Origin: Ruania zhangjianzhongii
GTDB taxonomy: Bacteria; Actinomycetota; Actinomycetes; Actinomycetales; Beutenbergiaceae
Direction of reading: 5' to 3'
Length of the DNA stretch: 64,000 bases
Assembly: GCF_008000995.1 (NCBI RefSeq)
Contig: NZ_CP042828.1
Span: 2,408,882-2,472,881, forward strand
The stretch's first letter is position 1. Every line of letters starts with the position of its first letter. The position numbers and the translations under genes were made by a program. Below the pieces are notes generated by a model. That model saw only the letters and a program-made list of their open reading frames with translations, did not search any database and was not told the DNA's origin. Below, piece by piece: positions 33,031-41,206 of this stretch.

Positions 33031-34782
33031 CTAATGGGATTCCCGCGGCACATGATCTCCGCTGCTGCCCACGAGGAAGTCCAGATCGGCGCCGGTGTCG
33101 GCTTGCTGCACGGTGTCGATGTAGAGGCGCTGCCAGCCGCGCGCCGGGTCCGCAAAGGCCTCTACTGCTTCCGGGTTGGGGCTGCGAGCGGCCAACTCGT
33201 CGTCGCTGATGTCGATGGTGATGCTCCGCGCTGGCACATCCAGCACAATCGGGTCGCCGGTGCGTACCAGGGCCAGTGGGCCACCTGCTGCAGCCTCGGG
33301 GGCGACATGTAGCACCACGGTTCCATAGGCGGTGCCACTCATGCGGCCGTCGCAGATTCGCACCATGTCTCGTACACCCTGCTGCAAGAGCTTGGTGGGC
33401 AAGGGCAAGTTTGCAACCTCTGGCATCCCCGGGTATCCCTTGGGCCCGCACCCGCGCAGAACGAGCACGGAATCGGCATCGACCTCAAGGTCGGGGTCGT
33501 CGATCCGTGCGTGCATATCCTCGATAGAGTCGAATATCACGGCGTTGCCGCGGTGCTGGAGCAGGTGCGCTGACGCTGCGGCGGGTTTGATCACCGCTCC
33601 ATCGGGCGCCAGGTTGCCGCGCAGGACGGCGATTCCGGCTGAATCCTGCAGAGGCTCTGCTCGTGGCCGGATCACCTCCCGATCCCAGACATTCGCGGTC
33701 TCGAGGTAGTCCACCAACGGCCGCCCGGTCACGGTGACGGCTCCCGGTTCGAGCAGATCCTGTACCTCGCGGAGCACGGCGAGTAGCCCGCCCGCCCGGT
33801 AGAGATCGTCCATCAGGAAGCGGCCAGCCGGTTGCAGGTCAACGAGCAAGGGGACGCCCGCGCCGATCTTGTCGAAATCGTCTTGCGTCAGGTCGACCCC
33901 GAGGCGACCCGCAATCGCGAGGAGGTGCACCACACCATTCGTCGAACCTCCGATAGCGGCAAGGGTGACGATGGCATTGACGAACGCCTCCCGAGTCATG
34001 ATGTCACTCGGCCGACGGCGCTCGGCCACCAGTTCCACGGCCAGGGCGCCAGTGGAGTGAGCGCCTTCCAGCAACCGATTGTCCGTGGCCGGGGTACCGG
34101 CCATACCGGGGATCGTCATTCCCAATGCTTCACTCAGCAGCCCCATCGTGGAGGCCGTGCCCATGGTGTTGCAGTGACCACGGCTGCTGATCATTGACCC
34201 TTCCGAGGCGAGAAAATCTCGCTCCGACATCGACCCGCCGCGCACTTCCTCACTGAGCTTCCACACATCAGTGCCACAGCCGAGAGGCCGGCCCCGGAAG
34301 GTACCCGATTTCATTGGTCCGCCGGGGAGCACGATCGCAGGCAGGTCAACCGAAGCAGCCGCCATCAGCAGGCTGGGGATGGTCTTGTCGCACCCACCCA
34401 GAAGGACGACGGCGTCAATCGGGTTTGCCCTGATCATCTCCTCCGTAGCCATGGCTGCCATATTGCGCCAGAGCATCGCAGTCGGTCGGACCAGGGACTC
34501 ACCGAGGGAAACGGCCGGCATCTCCAGAGGGATGCCACCAGCTTCGTAGACCCCGTTCTGTACGCTGCGGGCGACCTCGGTCAGGTGCCGGTTGCATGGG
34601 GTGAAGTCCGAAGCGGTGTTCACCAGCGCAATGTGAGGGCGGCTTCCGTCGAACGCATGCGGTGGGAGCCCGCGTCGGCTCCAGGCGCGGTGGATGTAGG
34701 CATTGCGGTCATCTCCGACGTACCACTGGGCGCTGCGCAGTGCGGCCGCTGGTTGGGGCTCGTCGCTGGTCATCGCCATCAC
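33031..34782 (-). CDS. IlvD/Edd-family sugar-acid dehydratase ([2Fe-2S] arabinonate dehydratase type)
   Basis: 583 residues (start may be the internal Met3). Three Fe-S cysteines are at SDFTPCNRHL (Cys63), LGGCDKT (Cys131) and RGHCNTMG (Cys204), with the same spacing as in the recalled L-arabinonate/D-xylonate dehydratases (59/127/200). That three-Cys pattern indicates a [2Fe-2S] pentonate/hexonate dehydratase and not the branched-chain enzyme. It makes a 2-keto-3-deoxy sugar acid. Last gene of the leftward operon, overlapped by the enolase-superfamily gene upstream (ATGA). Confidence 0.88.
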   Translation of the reverse strand: MMAMTSDEPQPAAALRSAQWYVGDDRNAYIHRAWSRRGLPPHAFDGSRPHIALVNTASDFTPCNRHLTEVARSVQNGVYEAGGIPLEMPAVSLGESLVRPTAMLWRNMAAMATEEMIRANPIDAVVLLGGCDKTIPSLLMAAASVDLPAIVLPGGPMKSGTFRGRPLGCGTDVWKLSEEVRGGSMSERDFLASEGSMISSRGHCNTMGTASTMGLLSEALGMTIPGMAGTPATDNRLLEGAHSTGALAVELVAERRRPSDIMTREAFVNAIVTLAAIGGSTNGVVHLLAIAGRLGVDLTQDDFDKIGAGVPLLVDLQPAGRFLMDDLYRAGGLLAVLREVQDLLEPGAVTVTGRPLVDYLETANVWDREVIRPRAEPLQDSAGIAVLRGNLAPDGAVIKPAAASAHLLQHRGNAVIFDSIEDMHARIDDPDLEVDADSVLVLRGCGPKGYPGMPEVANLPLPTKLLQQGVRDMVRICDGRMSGTAYGTVVLHVAPEAAAGGPLALVRTGDPIVLDVPARSITIDISDDELAARSPNPEAVEAFADPARGWQRLYIDTVQQADTGADLDFLVGSSGDHVPRESH

Positions 34783-35984
34783 AGGGCGCTCGTGCGTACG
34801 GTGGCGTCGGCGCGGGTGAGCACCTCGGGGTTGAGCTCCATTCCGTGTCCCGGGCCCTCCGGGGGAGCGATCATGCCATTCTCGATGCGGGGCAACTCGG
34901 TGACGAGGTCCCGGTACCAGGAGGTGTAGAACGCGCGCACCGTCTCTTGGATGAATCCGTTCGGCAGGTGGCAGGAGAGGTGCGTGGAGGTGGCGAGCAC
35001 GATCGGTCCAGTGCAGTCATGCGGGGCGATCGGCAGGCTGTGCGCCTCGGCCAGGTTCCCGACACGTTTGGCTGCTGTCACGCCCCCGACCCAGCCCACG
35101 TCGACCATGGCGATGGCAGCGGCCCCGGAGGCGAACAAGTGCTCGAAGTTGACCAGCCCGGCCATCGTCTCGCTGAGAGTCAGGGGAGTGGCGGTGCGGT
35201 CCGCGACTCGGCGCAGTCCCTCCGTCTCATAGGCGGGGAGCAGATCCTCGTACCAGAACGGGTCGTACTCGTCGGCGGCTTTGACGATGCGCAGCGCCGC
35301 CGGAGTGTTCCAGAAAGAGTGGAACTCGAGCATGACGTCCATCGCATCGCCGACCTGTTCCCGGATGAGGCGCAACGGCTCTAAGCCGACTTTCAGCTGC
35401 GCGGCGGTGATGAACTGGCCGTGGTTCTCTTCGGCCGCCTGGTCGAACGGCCATATCTTCATGGCCGTGATGCCCTGATCGAGCAGGCTCTGGGCGAGCT
35501 CGCCGGCATTGGTCAAGAAGGCCTGCAGATCCTCGTACGGACCGGCAGGCTCGCCGGTCGGCAAGCCCCAGTTGCCGCTGCCGACTCCCGTGCCGGCGCC
35601 ACGCACGTACCCATACCCGGCGCAGGTGTTGTACATGCGCACCTGATCGCGCACCTTCCCGCCCAGCACCTGATACAGCGGCTGCCCGACGACCTTTCCG
35701 AAGAGGTCCCACAACCCGATATCGATTGCGGAGCTGCCTCGAGACTCCACACCGGCACCGTTCCTGCCGAGCACATCCCGCAATCGCCGGGCATGGGCCT
35801 CAATGGTCAATGGATCCTCGTCCAGGAGCTTAGGAGCGGCAGTCTCGTGGATGTAGGACTCCACGGCCTCGGCGCCGATGAATGTCTCCCCGAGTCCGGT
35901 CACGCCCTCGTCCGTGTCAATCAGGACGTACAGCAGGTTCGGAAACTCCTCTAGACGCAGAGTCCGGATGCGATCGATCTTCAC
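34779..35984 (-). CDS. Mandelate racemase/muconate-lactonizing family sugar-acid dehydratase
   Basis: 401 residues from GTG 35982-35984, with an AAGGAG box upstream. Enolase superfamily: metal ligands Glu220 (MLEFHS), Glu246 (WYEDLL) and Glu272 (LSETM); His322 in PHDC pairs as general base, and Lys176 in MKIWPF lies at the second-strand base position. These fit a sugar-acid dehydratase or epimerase. It shares an operon with an IlvD dehydratase, a second dehydratase for the same kind of substrate, which is unusual. Exact acid cannot be predicted from sequence. Confidence 0.85.
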   Translation of the reverse strand: MKIDRIRTLRLEEFPNLLYVLIDTDEGVTGLGETFIGAEAVESYIHETAAPKLLDEDPLTIEAHARRLRDVLGRNGAGVESRGSSAIDIGLWDLFGKVVGQPLYQVLGGKVRDQVRMYNTCAGYGYVRGAGTGVGSGNWGLPTGEPAGPYEDLQAFLTNAGELAQSLLDQGITAMKIWPFDQAAEENHGQFITAAQLKVGLEPLRLIREQVGDAMDVMLEFHSFWNTPAALRIVKAADEYDPFWYEDLLPAYETEGLRRVADRTATPLTLSETMAGLVNFEHLFASGAAAIAMVDVGWVGGVTAAKRVGNLAEAHSLPIAPHDCTGPIVLATSTHLSCHLPNGFIQETVRAFYTSWYRDLVTELPRIENGMIAPPEGPGHGMELNPEVLTRADATVRTSAL

Positions 35985-36030
35985 TGCCTTCTCCTTTATA
36001 CGGCTGCCACGGAGTTCGAGCGCAGCACTT

Positions 36031-36999
36031 TCACACGATGCGGTGGTGGATCTCTTCCCCGGCGGCCAGTCGGGCGATATTCGCTCCGATCTCCCGCGCG
36101 CGGCGGCGGAACGTGTCTTCGGTGACGCCGGAGTAATGGGGGGTGAGTATGACGTTGTCCAGATCTCCGAACGGCGCTGTCGCAGGCAGCCGACGGGCCG
36201 CGGCCGGTGGCGGTGCGGCGTACCAGACGTCGAGGCCGGCGCCTGCGATCGTGCCCGCGACCAGGGCGCGGTACAGCGCCTGCTCGTCCACGATCGGCCC
36301 GCGCGCCACATTGATCAGGTGCGCTGTCGGGCGCATCATCGCCAGCTCCTCGGATCCGATCAGTCCGCGCGTCGCATCGCTCAGCGGCACCGTCACCACC
36401 ACCACGTCGGACTCGCGCAGGATTCGGGCCAGATCAGCTGGTCCGCCAAGGAATGTCAACGGGGCCGGGGTCGGGCCGGGTGAGCTCCTGATGGCTTGCA
36501 CTCTCATACCGAACAGGTGTGCTAGCCGTGCCACCGCTTGGCCGATGTGCCCATACCCGATCAGTCCCAGCGTTCTGCCGTTCAGCGTTCGATTCAGGCC
36601 GAGAGAGTCGTCCACGGCGGCATTCAGCCACCGACCCCGGCGCAGGTGCGCATCTGCCGGCAGGAGGTCACGTGCCAGCGCAAGGGCGACCATCAGCACG
36701 TGCTCGGCGATCGAGTCCTCGTGTTCGAAGACGTTGGCGACCATCACCCCGCTACCCAGTGCCGCGAACGCGATCCCGTCTGTTCCTGCCCCAGCCGCGT
36801 GGACCAGACGCAATGCCGGTGCACTCTGGGCGAGCTCCGCCGTCAACGTGCCACTGACGAGCACTTCCGCCGCAGCCAGCGCACTGCGCAGACCCGATTC
36901 ATCACCGGGATCGCAATAGGTGAACGTCGCCCCTGGCAGCGGCGCTTCCAGTTCGTCTCTGAATCGCTGCAGGGCACGATCTGCGACTACAACGTGCAC
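36031..36999 (-). CDS. D-2-hydroxyacid dehydrogenase family protein
   Basis: 322 residues from GTG 36997-36999 (GTG 37006-37008 is an alternative; AGAGG spacing favours the former). NAD site GLIGYGHIGQAVARLA, catalytic Arg in NVARGPIVDEQAL and His in ILTPHYSG. The usual EPLP with catalytic Glu is DVWYAAPPP, as in the phosphoglycerate-dehydrogenase-like subgroup with DVWY-x-YP, so chemistry may differ from classical members. It probably oxidises or reduces a 2-hydroxy/2-keto sugar acid made in this operon. Placed directly after dctM. Confidence 0.82.
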   Translation of the reverse strand: MHVVVADRALQRFRDELEAPLPGATFTYCDPGDESGLRSALAAAEVLVSGTLTAELAQSAPALRLVHAAGAGTDGIAFAALGSGVMVANVFEHEDSIAEHVLMVALALARDLLPADAHLRRGRWLNAAVDDSLGLNRTLNGRTLGLIGYGHIGQAVARLAHLFGMRVQAIRSSPGPTPAPLTFLGGPADLARILRESDVVVVTVPLSDATRGLIGSEELAMMRPTAHLINVARGPIVDEQALYRALVAGTIAGAGLDVWYAAPPPAAARRLPATAPFGDLDNVILTPHYSGVTEDTFRRRAREIGANIARLAAGEEIHHRIV

Positions 37000-37010
37000 G
37001 TCTGCCACCT

Positions 37011-38288
37011 CTAGAATCCGAGAGCCCGCGGCAGCGTCAGCGTGATCGCCGGGACGAATGTCACCAACAGCAATGCTGCCATCAGAGGGATGTAGAACGG
37101 GGCTACGCCCCGGAACACACTGGAAACGGGGACGTTGGTGACATCGCTGAGCACGTAGCAGATCAAGCCCACTGGAGGAGTCACCAGCCCTACCATGAGC
37201 GACAGAATCACGACTGAACCGAAGTGCAGTGGGTCCACTCCGAAGATGGTGGCAGCGGGCAGCAGGACCGGGACGAAGATCAGCAGCGCCGAGGCTGGCT
37301 CCAGCAACATCCCCGCCAGCAGCAGAATCACCACAGTCATTCCTAAGAAGACCGTAGGACTGTCCGAGATGCCTGCCAGCGTGTCGGTCATCAACCGCGG
37401 CAGGCCCTCGAGGGTCATCACGCGGGCGAAGACCGCCGCTGAGGCGACCAGAATGAGGATGGCACCGACGTTGCGGGCTGCCCCGGTCAGGGCCCTGATC
37501 AGACCTTTCAGCTGCAACTTGCGCGTTACGAATCCGAGGACGAGCAGGTAAGCGACGGCAATACCTGAGGCTTCCGTGGGAGTGAAGATCCCGCCGAGGA
37601 TGCCGCCGATGAGGATGACCGGGGCCATGAGCGCAGGTATGGCATGCAGAGTGGCCATCCCCACTTGCCGAGCCGTGGCCCGTTCGGAACGTAGTTCGGG
37701 GCGCTTCCTGGCCCAGATGAACACGTATATGGAGAGCAACACCACCAGCAAGAGTGCAGGCAGGATTCCCGCGATGAGCAGACCACCGAGGGAGACGCTG
37801 GCAGCAACGGCGTAGAGCACGGCCGGAATGCTTGGCGGCATGATCGGGCCGATGATGCCCGAGGCCGCGGTCACACCGGTGCTGAAGCGTTCGGGGTATC
37901 CGCGCTTCAGCATGGCTGGCACTTCGATGCGGCCAAGGGCCGCCGCGTCTGCCACTGCGGACCCACTCATCCACGAGAACCCGAGACTGACTGCGATATT
38001 GACGTAGCCGAGGCTGCCGCGAAAGTGTCCGAGGTACTTCTCGGCGGCATCGAAGAGTTTGTCTGTCACTCCGGTTTCGTTCGCCATCACACCCATAAGA
38101 ATGAAGAGCGGCAAGGCGACGAGAGGAAAACTGTTGATTCCACCGACCGCACTCGGAATCACCGCCGTCAAGGCCGTGGGGCCTTCGAAAGCAAAGTAGA
38201 CGAAGGTGGGCAGGAGGAGCGCGAATGCCACAGGAACGCCGAGGACCAACAGGAGCAGGACGCCGAGGATGATGAGAAGGATCGTCAT
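37011..38288 (-). CDS. dctM: TRAP transporter large permease (DctM family), second system
   Basis: 425 residues, about twelve helices. SGSAVADAAALG and ASGIIGPIMPPSIPAVLYAV are the family signatures, with IFTPTEASGIAVAYLL in the second half. Its start overlaps the dctQ stop (ATGA), and the hydroxyacid dehydrogenase starts 11 bases after its stop. It imports a sugar acid for this operon's two dehydratases. Confidence 0.9.
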   Translation of the reverse strand: MTILLIILGVLLLLVLGVPVAFALLLPTFVYFAFEGPTALTAVIPSAVGGINSFPLVALPLFILMGVMANETGVTDKLFDAAEKYLGHFRGSLGYVNIAVSLGFSWMSGSAVADAAALGRIEVPAMLKRGYPERFSTGVTAASGIIGPIMPPSIPAVLYAVAASVSLGGLLIAGILPALLLVVLLSIYVFIWARKRPELRSERATARQVGMATLHAIPALMAPVILIGGILGGIFTPTEASGIAVAYLLVLGFVTRKLQLKGLIRALTGAARNVGAILILVASAAVFARVMTLEGLPRLMTDTLAGISDSPTVFLGMTVVILLLAGMLLEPASALLIFVPVLLPAATIFGVDPLHFGSVVILSLMVGLVTPPVGLICYVLSDVTNVPVSSVFRGVAPFYIPLMAALLLVTFVPAITLTLPRALGF

Positions 38289-38845
38289 GACAGCTGCTGT
38301 CTTTCTGCCAGGGATCCGTCTTCTCGCTCAGGATCGACCTGCCCATGGAAGGCGAGATTCGCCAGATTGCGTAGCGCGTGGACGGCGATCAGGCCGAAAC
38401 CAACCACTACTGAGAGATAGACCACGGACATCGGTATCTCCAGCGAAGCGGAAGTGACGTTGGCGCTACGCTCTAGCGTCTCTTTTCCCAGGAAGAGAAC
38501 CCATACGCCAAGGACCAGCGCCACGACATTGGCCAGCCCATCCATGATTTGTTGCCGCAACCGGCTACCGGTCCCGCGGATCACGAGTACGGCAATGTGC
38601 TGGTCGCGAGCCTGTGTCAACGCCGCTCCGATGAATCCCAACCAGATCATGGCAAAGCGAGCGAACTCGTCCGATACTGCCAATGGCTCGTGCAGCACGA
38701 ACCGCATGATCACTTGCACCACAGCAGTACCGAGGACAACGGCGAGGAGTAATGCGCAGAGAATCGACTCCGCCTTCGCCAAGACGTCCACGAATCGATG
38801 GACACCTCGCCCTACCGTGCGAAGCCTCGATGGAGGTTTAGGCAT
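38285..38845 (-). CDS. dctQ: TRAP transporter small permease (DctQ family), second system
   Basis: 186 residues, four helices. LAVSDEFARFAMIWLGFIGAA has the conserved acidic pair of DctQ. Basic tail facing the cytoplasm at both ends. Coupled by ATGA to dctM; 31 bp after dctP. Confidence 0.88.
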   Translation of the reverse strand: MPKPPSRLRTVGRGVHRFVDVLAKAESILCALLLAVVLGTAVVQVIMRFVLHEPLAVSDEFARFAMIWLGFIGAALTQARDQHIAVLVIRGTGSRLRQQIMDGLANVVALVLGVWVLFLGKETLERSANVTSASLEIPMSVVYLSVVVGFGLIAVHALRNLANLAFHGQVDPEREDGSLAERQQLS

Positions 38846-38876
38846 GAACTCTCCTTTACGTCGCGATCGCTCGACG

Positions 38877-39911
38877 TCAGTTGTTGCCAGTCATCTCCAG
38901 ATACGTCTCGCCCCAGAGCTCGGCGTACTCCGATCCCTCTCCGGTGTAAACCTCGAGTGCGTTCTCCCGGAATGCCTCGATGTCGAGCTCCTCCAGCGGA
39001 ATGATCGTGATCGCGTCATCTTCTTCCCAGGCAGCGAGAATCTCTTCCTCACCATCGGCGATGCATTGGTCTACGTTCTCGGCCGCAGCAACTGCGGCGT
39101 CATCGACGACCTGCTGCTGGTCGGCGCTCAGGTTCTGGTAGCTGGACTCGGACATCGCCAGGATCGAGACGTTCACGATGTGGCTGGTCATCATGATGTA
39201 GTCCTGAACCTCGGTGAGGTTCGCTGAGTCGATCTGGACCAGCGGGTTCTCCTGTGCTTCGACCAGACCCTGGGAGAGGGAGAGGTAGAGCTCGGAGAAG
39301 TCCACCGGGGTCGGCGTACCGCCCAGTGCCTCCGTGGTAGCCCGGCTCGCCGCAGTCTGTTGGCTCCGCATCGGCACACCTTGCAGGTCCGCCGGAGAGT
39401 GGACTTCGAAGTTGGCCGTGATGTGCCGGTTGCCCAGGGCCCAGAGAGGACCGACCACACGCACATTGGCCGATTCGCGTAAGGGTTCGAGGACAGTCGT
39501 TCCGAAGTCACCGTCGACGAAGGTCTGCAATTGTTCTTGGTCCTCCACGGAGAATGCTGTCTCCACGGCGCCGACACGCTCATCGAAGATTGTCAGGCTG
39601 CCGATTCCCGGTACAGCGAAGTCGAGCGTGCCCGCTTGGAGCTCTTCCATATTCTCTTCGTTGGAGCCGAGTTGGGCGCTCGGATAGGTCTCAAGCGTGA
39701 TGTTGGCTTCGGGATTATCAGCGAAGTAGTCCTGCATGAACTCCAGACCGCACACCTGGTACGGGTGGGCTGGATCTTGGGCGTGAGCCGCTCGGAGGGT
39801 GACAGCCTCGTTCTCACCATCGCCACCCCCACTGCCGCCGCCACAAGCGGCTAGCAGCAAAACTCCGCCGATAGTGAGGGACGTGATCTGTACATTCTTC
39901 CTTCGGGACAT
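38877..39911 (-). CDS. dctP: TRAP solute-binding lipoprotein (DctP family), second system
   Basis: 344 residues from ATG 39909-39911; AGGAG is 8 bases upstream. Basic start, hydrophobic core and lipobox LAAC (Cys about 23). The body shows EFMQDYFADNPEANITLETYPSAQLG condensed to the DctP pattern, and the conserved Arg region LQGVPMRS. The segment FGTTVLEPLRES is like that of sugar-acid binders. Encoded between RraA-like and DctQ genes in a leftward operon. Confidence 0.9.
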   Translation of the reverse strand: MSRRKNVQITSLTIGGVLLLAACGGGSGGGDGENEAVTLRAAHAQDPAHPYQVCGLEFMQDYFADNPEANITLETYPSAQLGSNEENMEELQAGTLDFAVPGIGSLTIFDERVGAVETAFSVEDQEQLQTFVDGDFGTTVLEPLRESANVRVVGPLWALGNRHITANFEVHSPADLQGVPMRSQQTAASRATTEALGGTPTPVDFSELYLSLSQGLVEAQENPLVQIDSANLTEVQDYIMMTSHIVNVSILAMSESSYQNLSADQQQVVDDAAVAAAENVDQCIADGEEEILAAWEEDDAITIIPLEELDIEAFRENALEVYTGEGSEYAELWGETYLEMTGNN

Positions 39912-39949
39912 GCTCAAATCTCCTTCGATTTGTAACGCCTTGAGGGTGT

Positions 39950-40612
39950 TCAGAACTTGCGGTATTTCAGGTAGGCCTCCTGCGGCGGTGTGCCGGCGCG
40001 AATCGCCGCGCGAACGAGGCTCTCTTGCTGCATCGCCTCCTCAGCGGCCTCGATCACGTCCAGGATGTTGTCTGGCTGCAGCGTGAGCACGCCGTCGCGG
40101 TCGGCAACGACATAGTCGCCATTGTTGATCTGTACGCCGCCGATGATGATCGGTTCTTCAAGCTTCTCCGGCACCCATCGGCCGCGGATGTCGGCCGGAG
40201 TGGTGTAGCGACACCAGACGGGGAATTTGATGTCGCGGATGAAGTCGGTGTCCCGACATCCGCCGTCCACGATGTATCCCCGTACGCCCCGACCCTGCAG
40301 CGTCTCGGCGGACAACTCTCCCATGTGCGAGATCGTGGAGTCGTTCGGCTGGCACACCATCACGTGGTCCTTCGGCGCCCGGCCGAGTAGCCCCGTCCAC
40401 TCCATCATCGTGGTGTGGGTGTCGAGCGACTCGTCGATCCGGCCGCTCATGGTGAAAACCCGCCCAGCCAGTCGGCCACCGTTCTCCAGCGAGGTGATGG
40501 TGTGTGGAAGTACGTCAACGCTGCCGCCGGCATCGCGCACCACGTCGTAGAGCACTCCGGTGTAGATGGCGGCCAGTCGGTCACCGATCTCCCTGGCGTC
40601 TGGTTCGGTCAT
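39950..40612 (-). CDS. RraA-family protein, 4-hydroxy-4-methyl-2-oxoglutarate/oxaloacetate aldolase-like
   Basis: 220 residues from ATG 40610-40612; earlier in-frame residues are unlikely. RraA-fold features: GGRLAGRVFTMSG, GRGVRGYIVDGGCRDTDFIR (the G-x-R-D metal/substrate loop) and NNGDYVVADRDGVL. Members either inhibit RNase E or act as class II aldolases on 4-hydroxy-2-oxo acids. In an operon that makes keto-deoxy sugar acids, an aldolase (releasing pyruvate) is the better guess. First gene of the leftward TRAP-2 operon, next to a strong operator. Confidence 0.82.
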   Translation of the reverse strand: MTEPDAREIGDRLAAIYTGVLYDVVRDAGGSVDVLPHTITSLENGGRLAGRVFTMSGRIDESLDTHTTMMEWTGLLGRAPKDHVMVCQPNDSTISHMGELSAETLQGRGVRGYIVDGGCRDTDFIRDIKFPVWCRYTTPADIRGRWVPEKLEEPIIIGGVQINNGDYVVADRDGVLTLQPDNILDVIEAAEEAMQQESLVRAAIRAGTPPQEAYLKYRKF

Positions 40613-41206
40613 CCTGCCAACCTCTTCCCCTGTGCCGGTACGGGTTCCGCGGGCTCTGAGATGCCGGTGCGCCGCTCCGCTGCCGCCGACTCTCATCCGT
40701 GTTGGATTCCAACTCTAGAATCGTGCACGATTTCTAGCGGACATAGTCTCTCGTCCGATCGGTCGCGTCAACCCCTCGTTTCACGACGACGGCCGCCTGC
40801 AGGTTGGGGACGGACGATCGACGGTGCTGGCGTGCGGAGTAGCGGCGGGCACGTCGGCTTGCCGTCTCGCACTGCCGGACTGTGAATCTCCAGGTAGTGA
40901 AATCGGGTAGGCGACAGCGATTCTCGTTAGCTGTCACGCCGCTGCGACCTCACCGAAACGCCGGCCACGCCCGCCCAGCCGGCACCACGCCAACCAGCAC
41001 GACAGCCGTCGCAGCGCGCACCACCCAGTCCAGCCCGGCGACTCGCAGAGTGCCCAGCCGCAGGGCTCAGGCGTCCGGTGCGCTCTAGGTGAAGCCCTTG
41101 GTCTCCAGCGGCTCGATCGGCCTGCGCACGTTCACCGCCGTGCTGAGGAAGATCGGGGAGAAGCCCCCGGACGGCTGACGGAGACTGACGTGGACTCGAG
41201 ATGCCG
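40613..41206. promoter_or_regulatory. Gap with operator of the second TRAP operon and coding debris
   Basis: AATCGTGCACGATT (40719-40732) is a perfect 14-bp palindrome inside CTAG arms (40715-40718, 40734-40737), about 105 bp before the RraA start; it is the likely operator/promoter of the TRAP-2 operon, perhaps for the GntR(FCD) protein at 30879. Farther right, 41088-41180 read leftward encodes IFLSTAVNVRRPIEPLETKG with GC-rich third positions, ending in a stop; it may be the tail of a lost gene, but I do not recognise it. The rest shows nothing else. Confidence 0.5.

Noticed and set aside
36191-36240. Loss of the catalytic Glu in the D-2-hydroxyacid dehydrogenase (EPLP replaced by APPP) as a sign of inactivation
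   Set aside because: A known-looking subgroup has DVWY-x-YP at this place and the catalytic Arg and His are kept, so the gene is probably functional.
36031-38346. Fusion of the hydroxyacid dehydrogenase with upstream sequence to give a 771-residue protein
   Set aside because: The upstream part is the dctM gene read in another frame; the dehydrogenase has its own start at 36999 or 37008.
41088-41180. Short coding-like tail between the RraA operon and the sulfatase as a real gene
   Set aside because: No start, no recognisable domain and no ribosome site; recorded only as possible debris in the gap.
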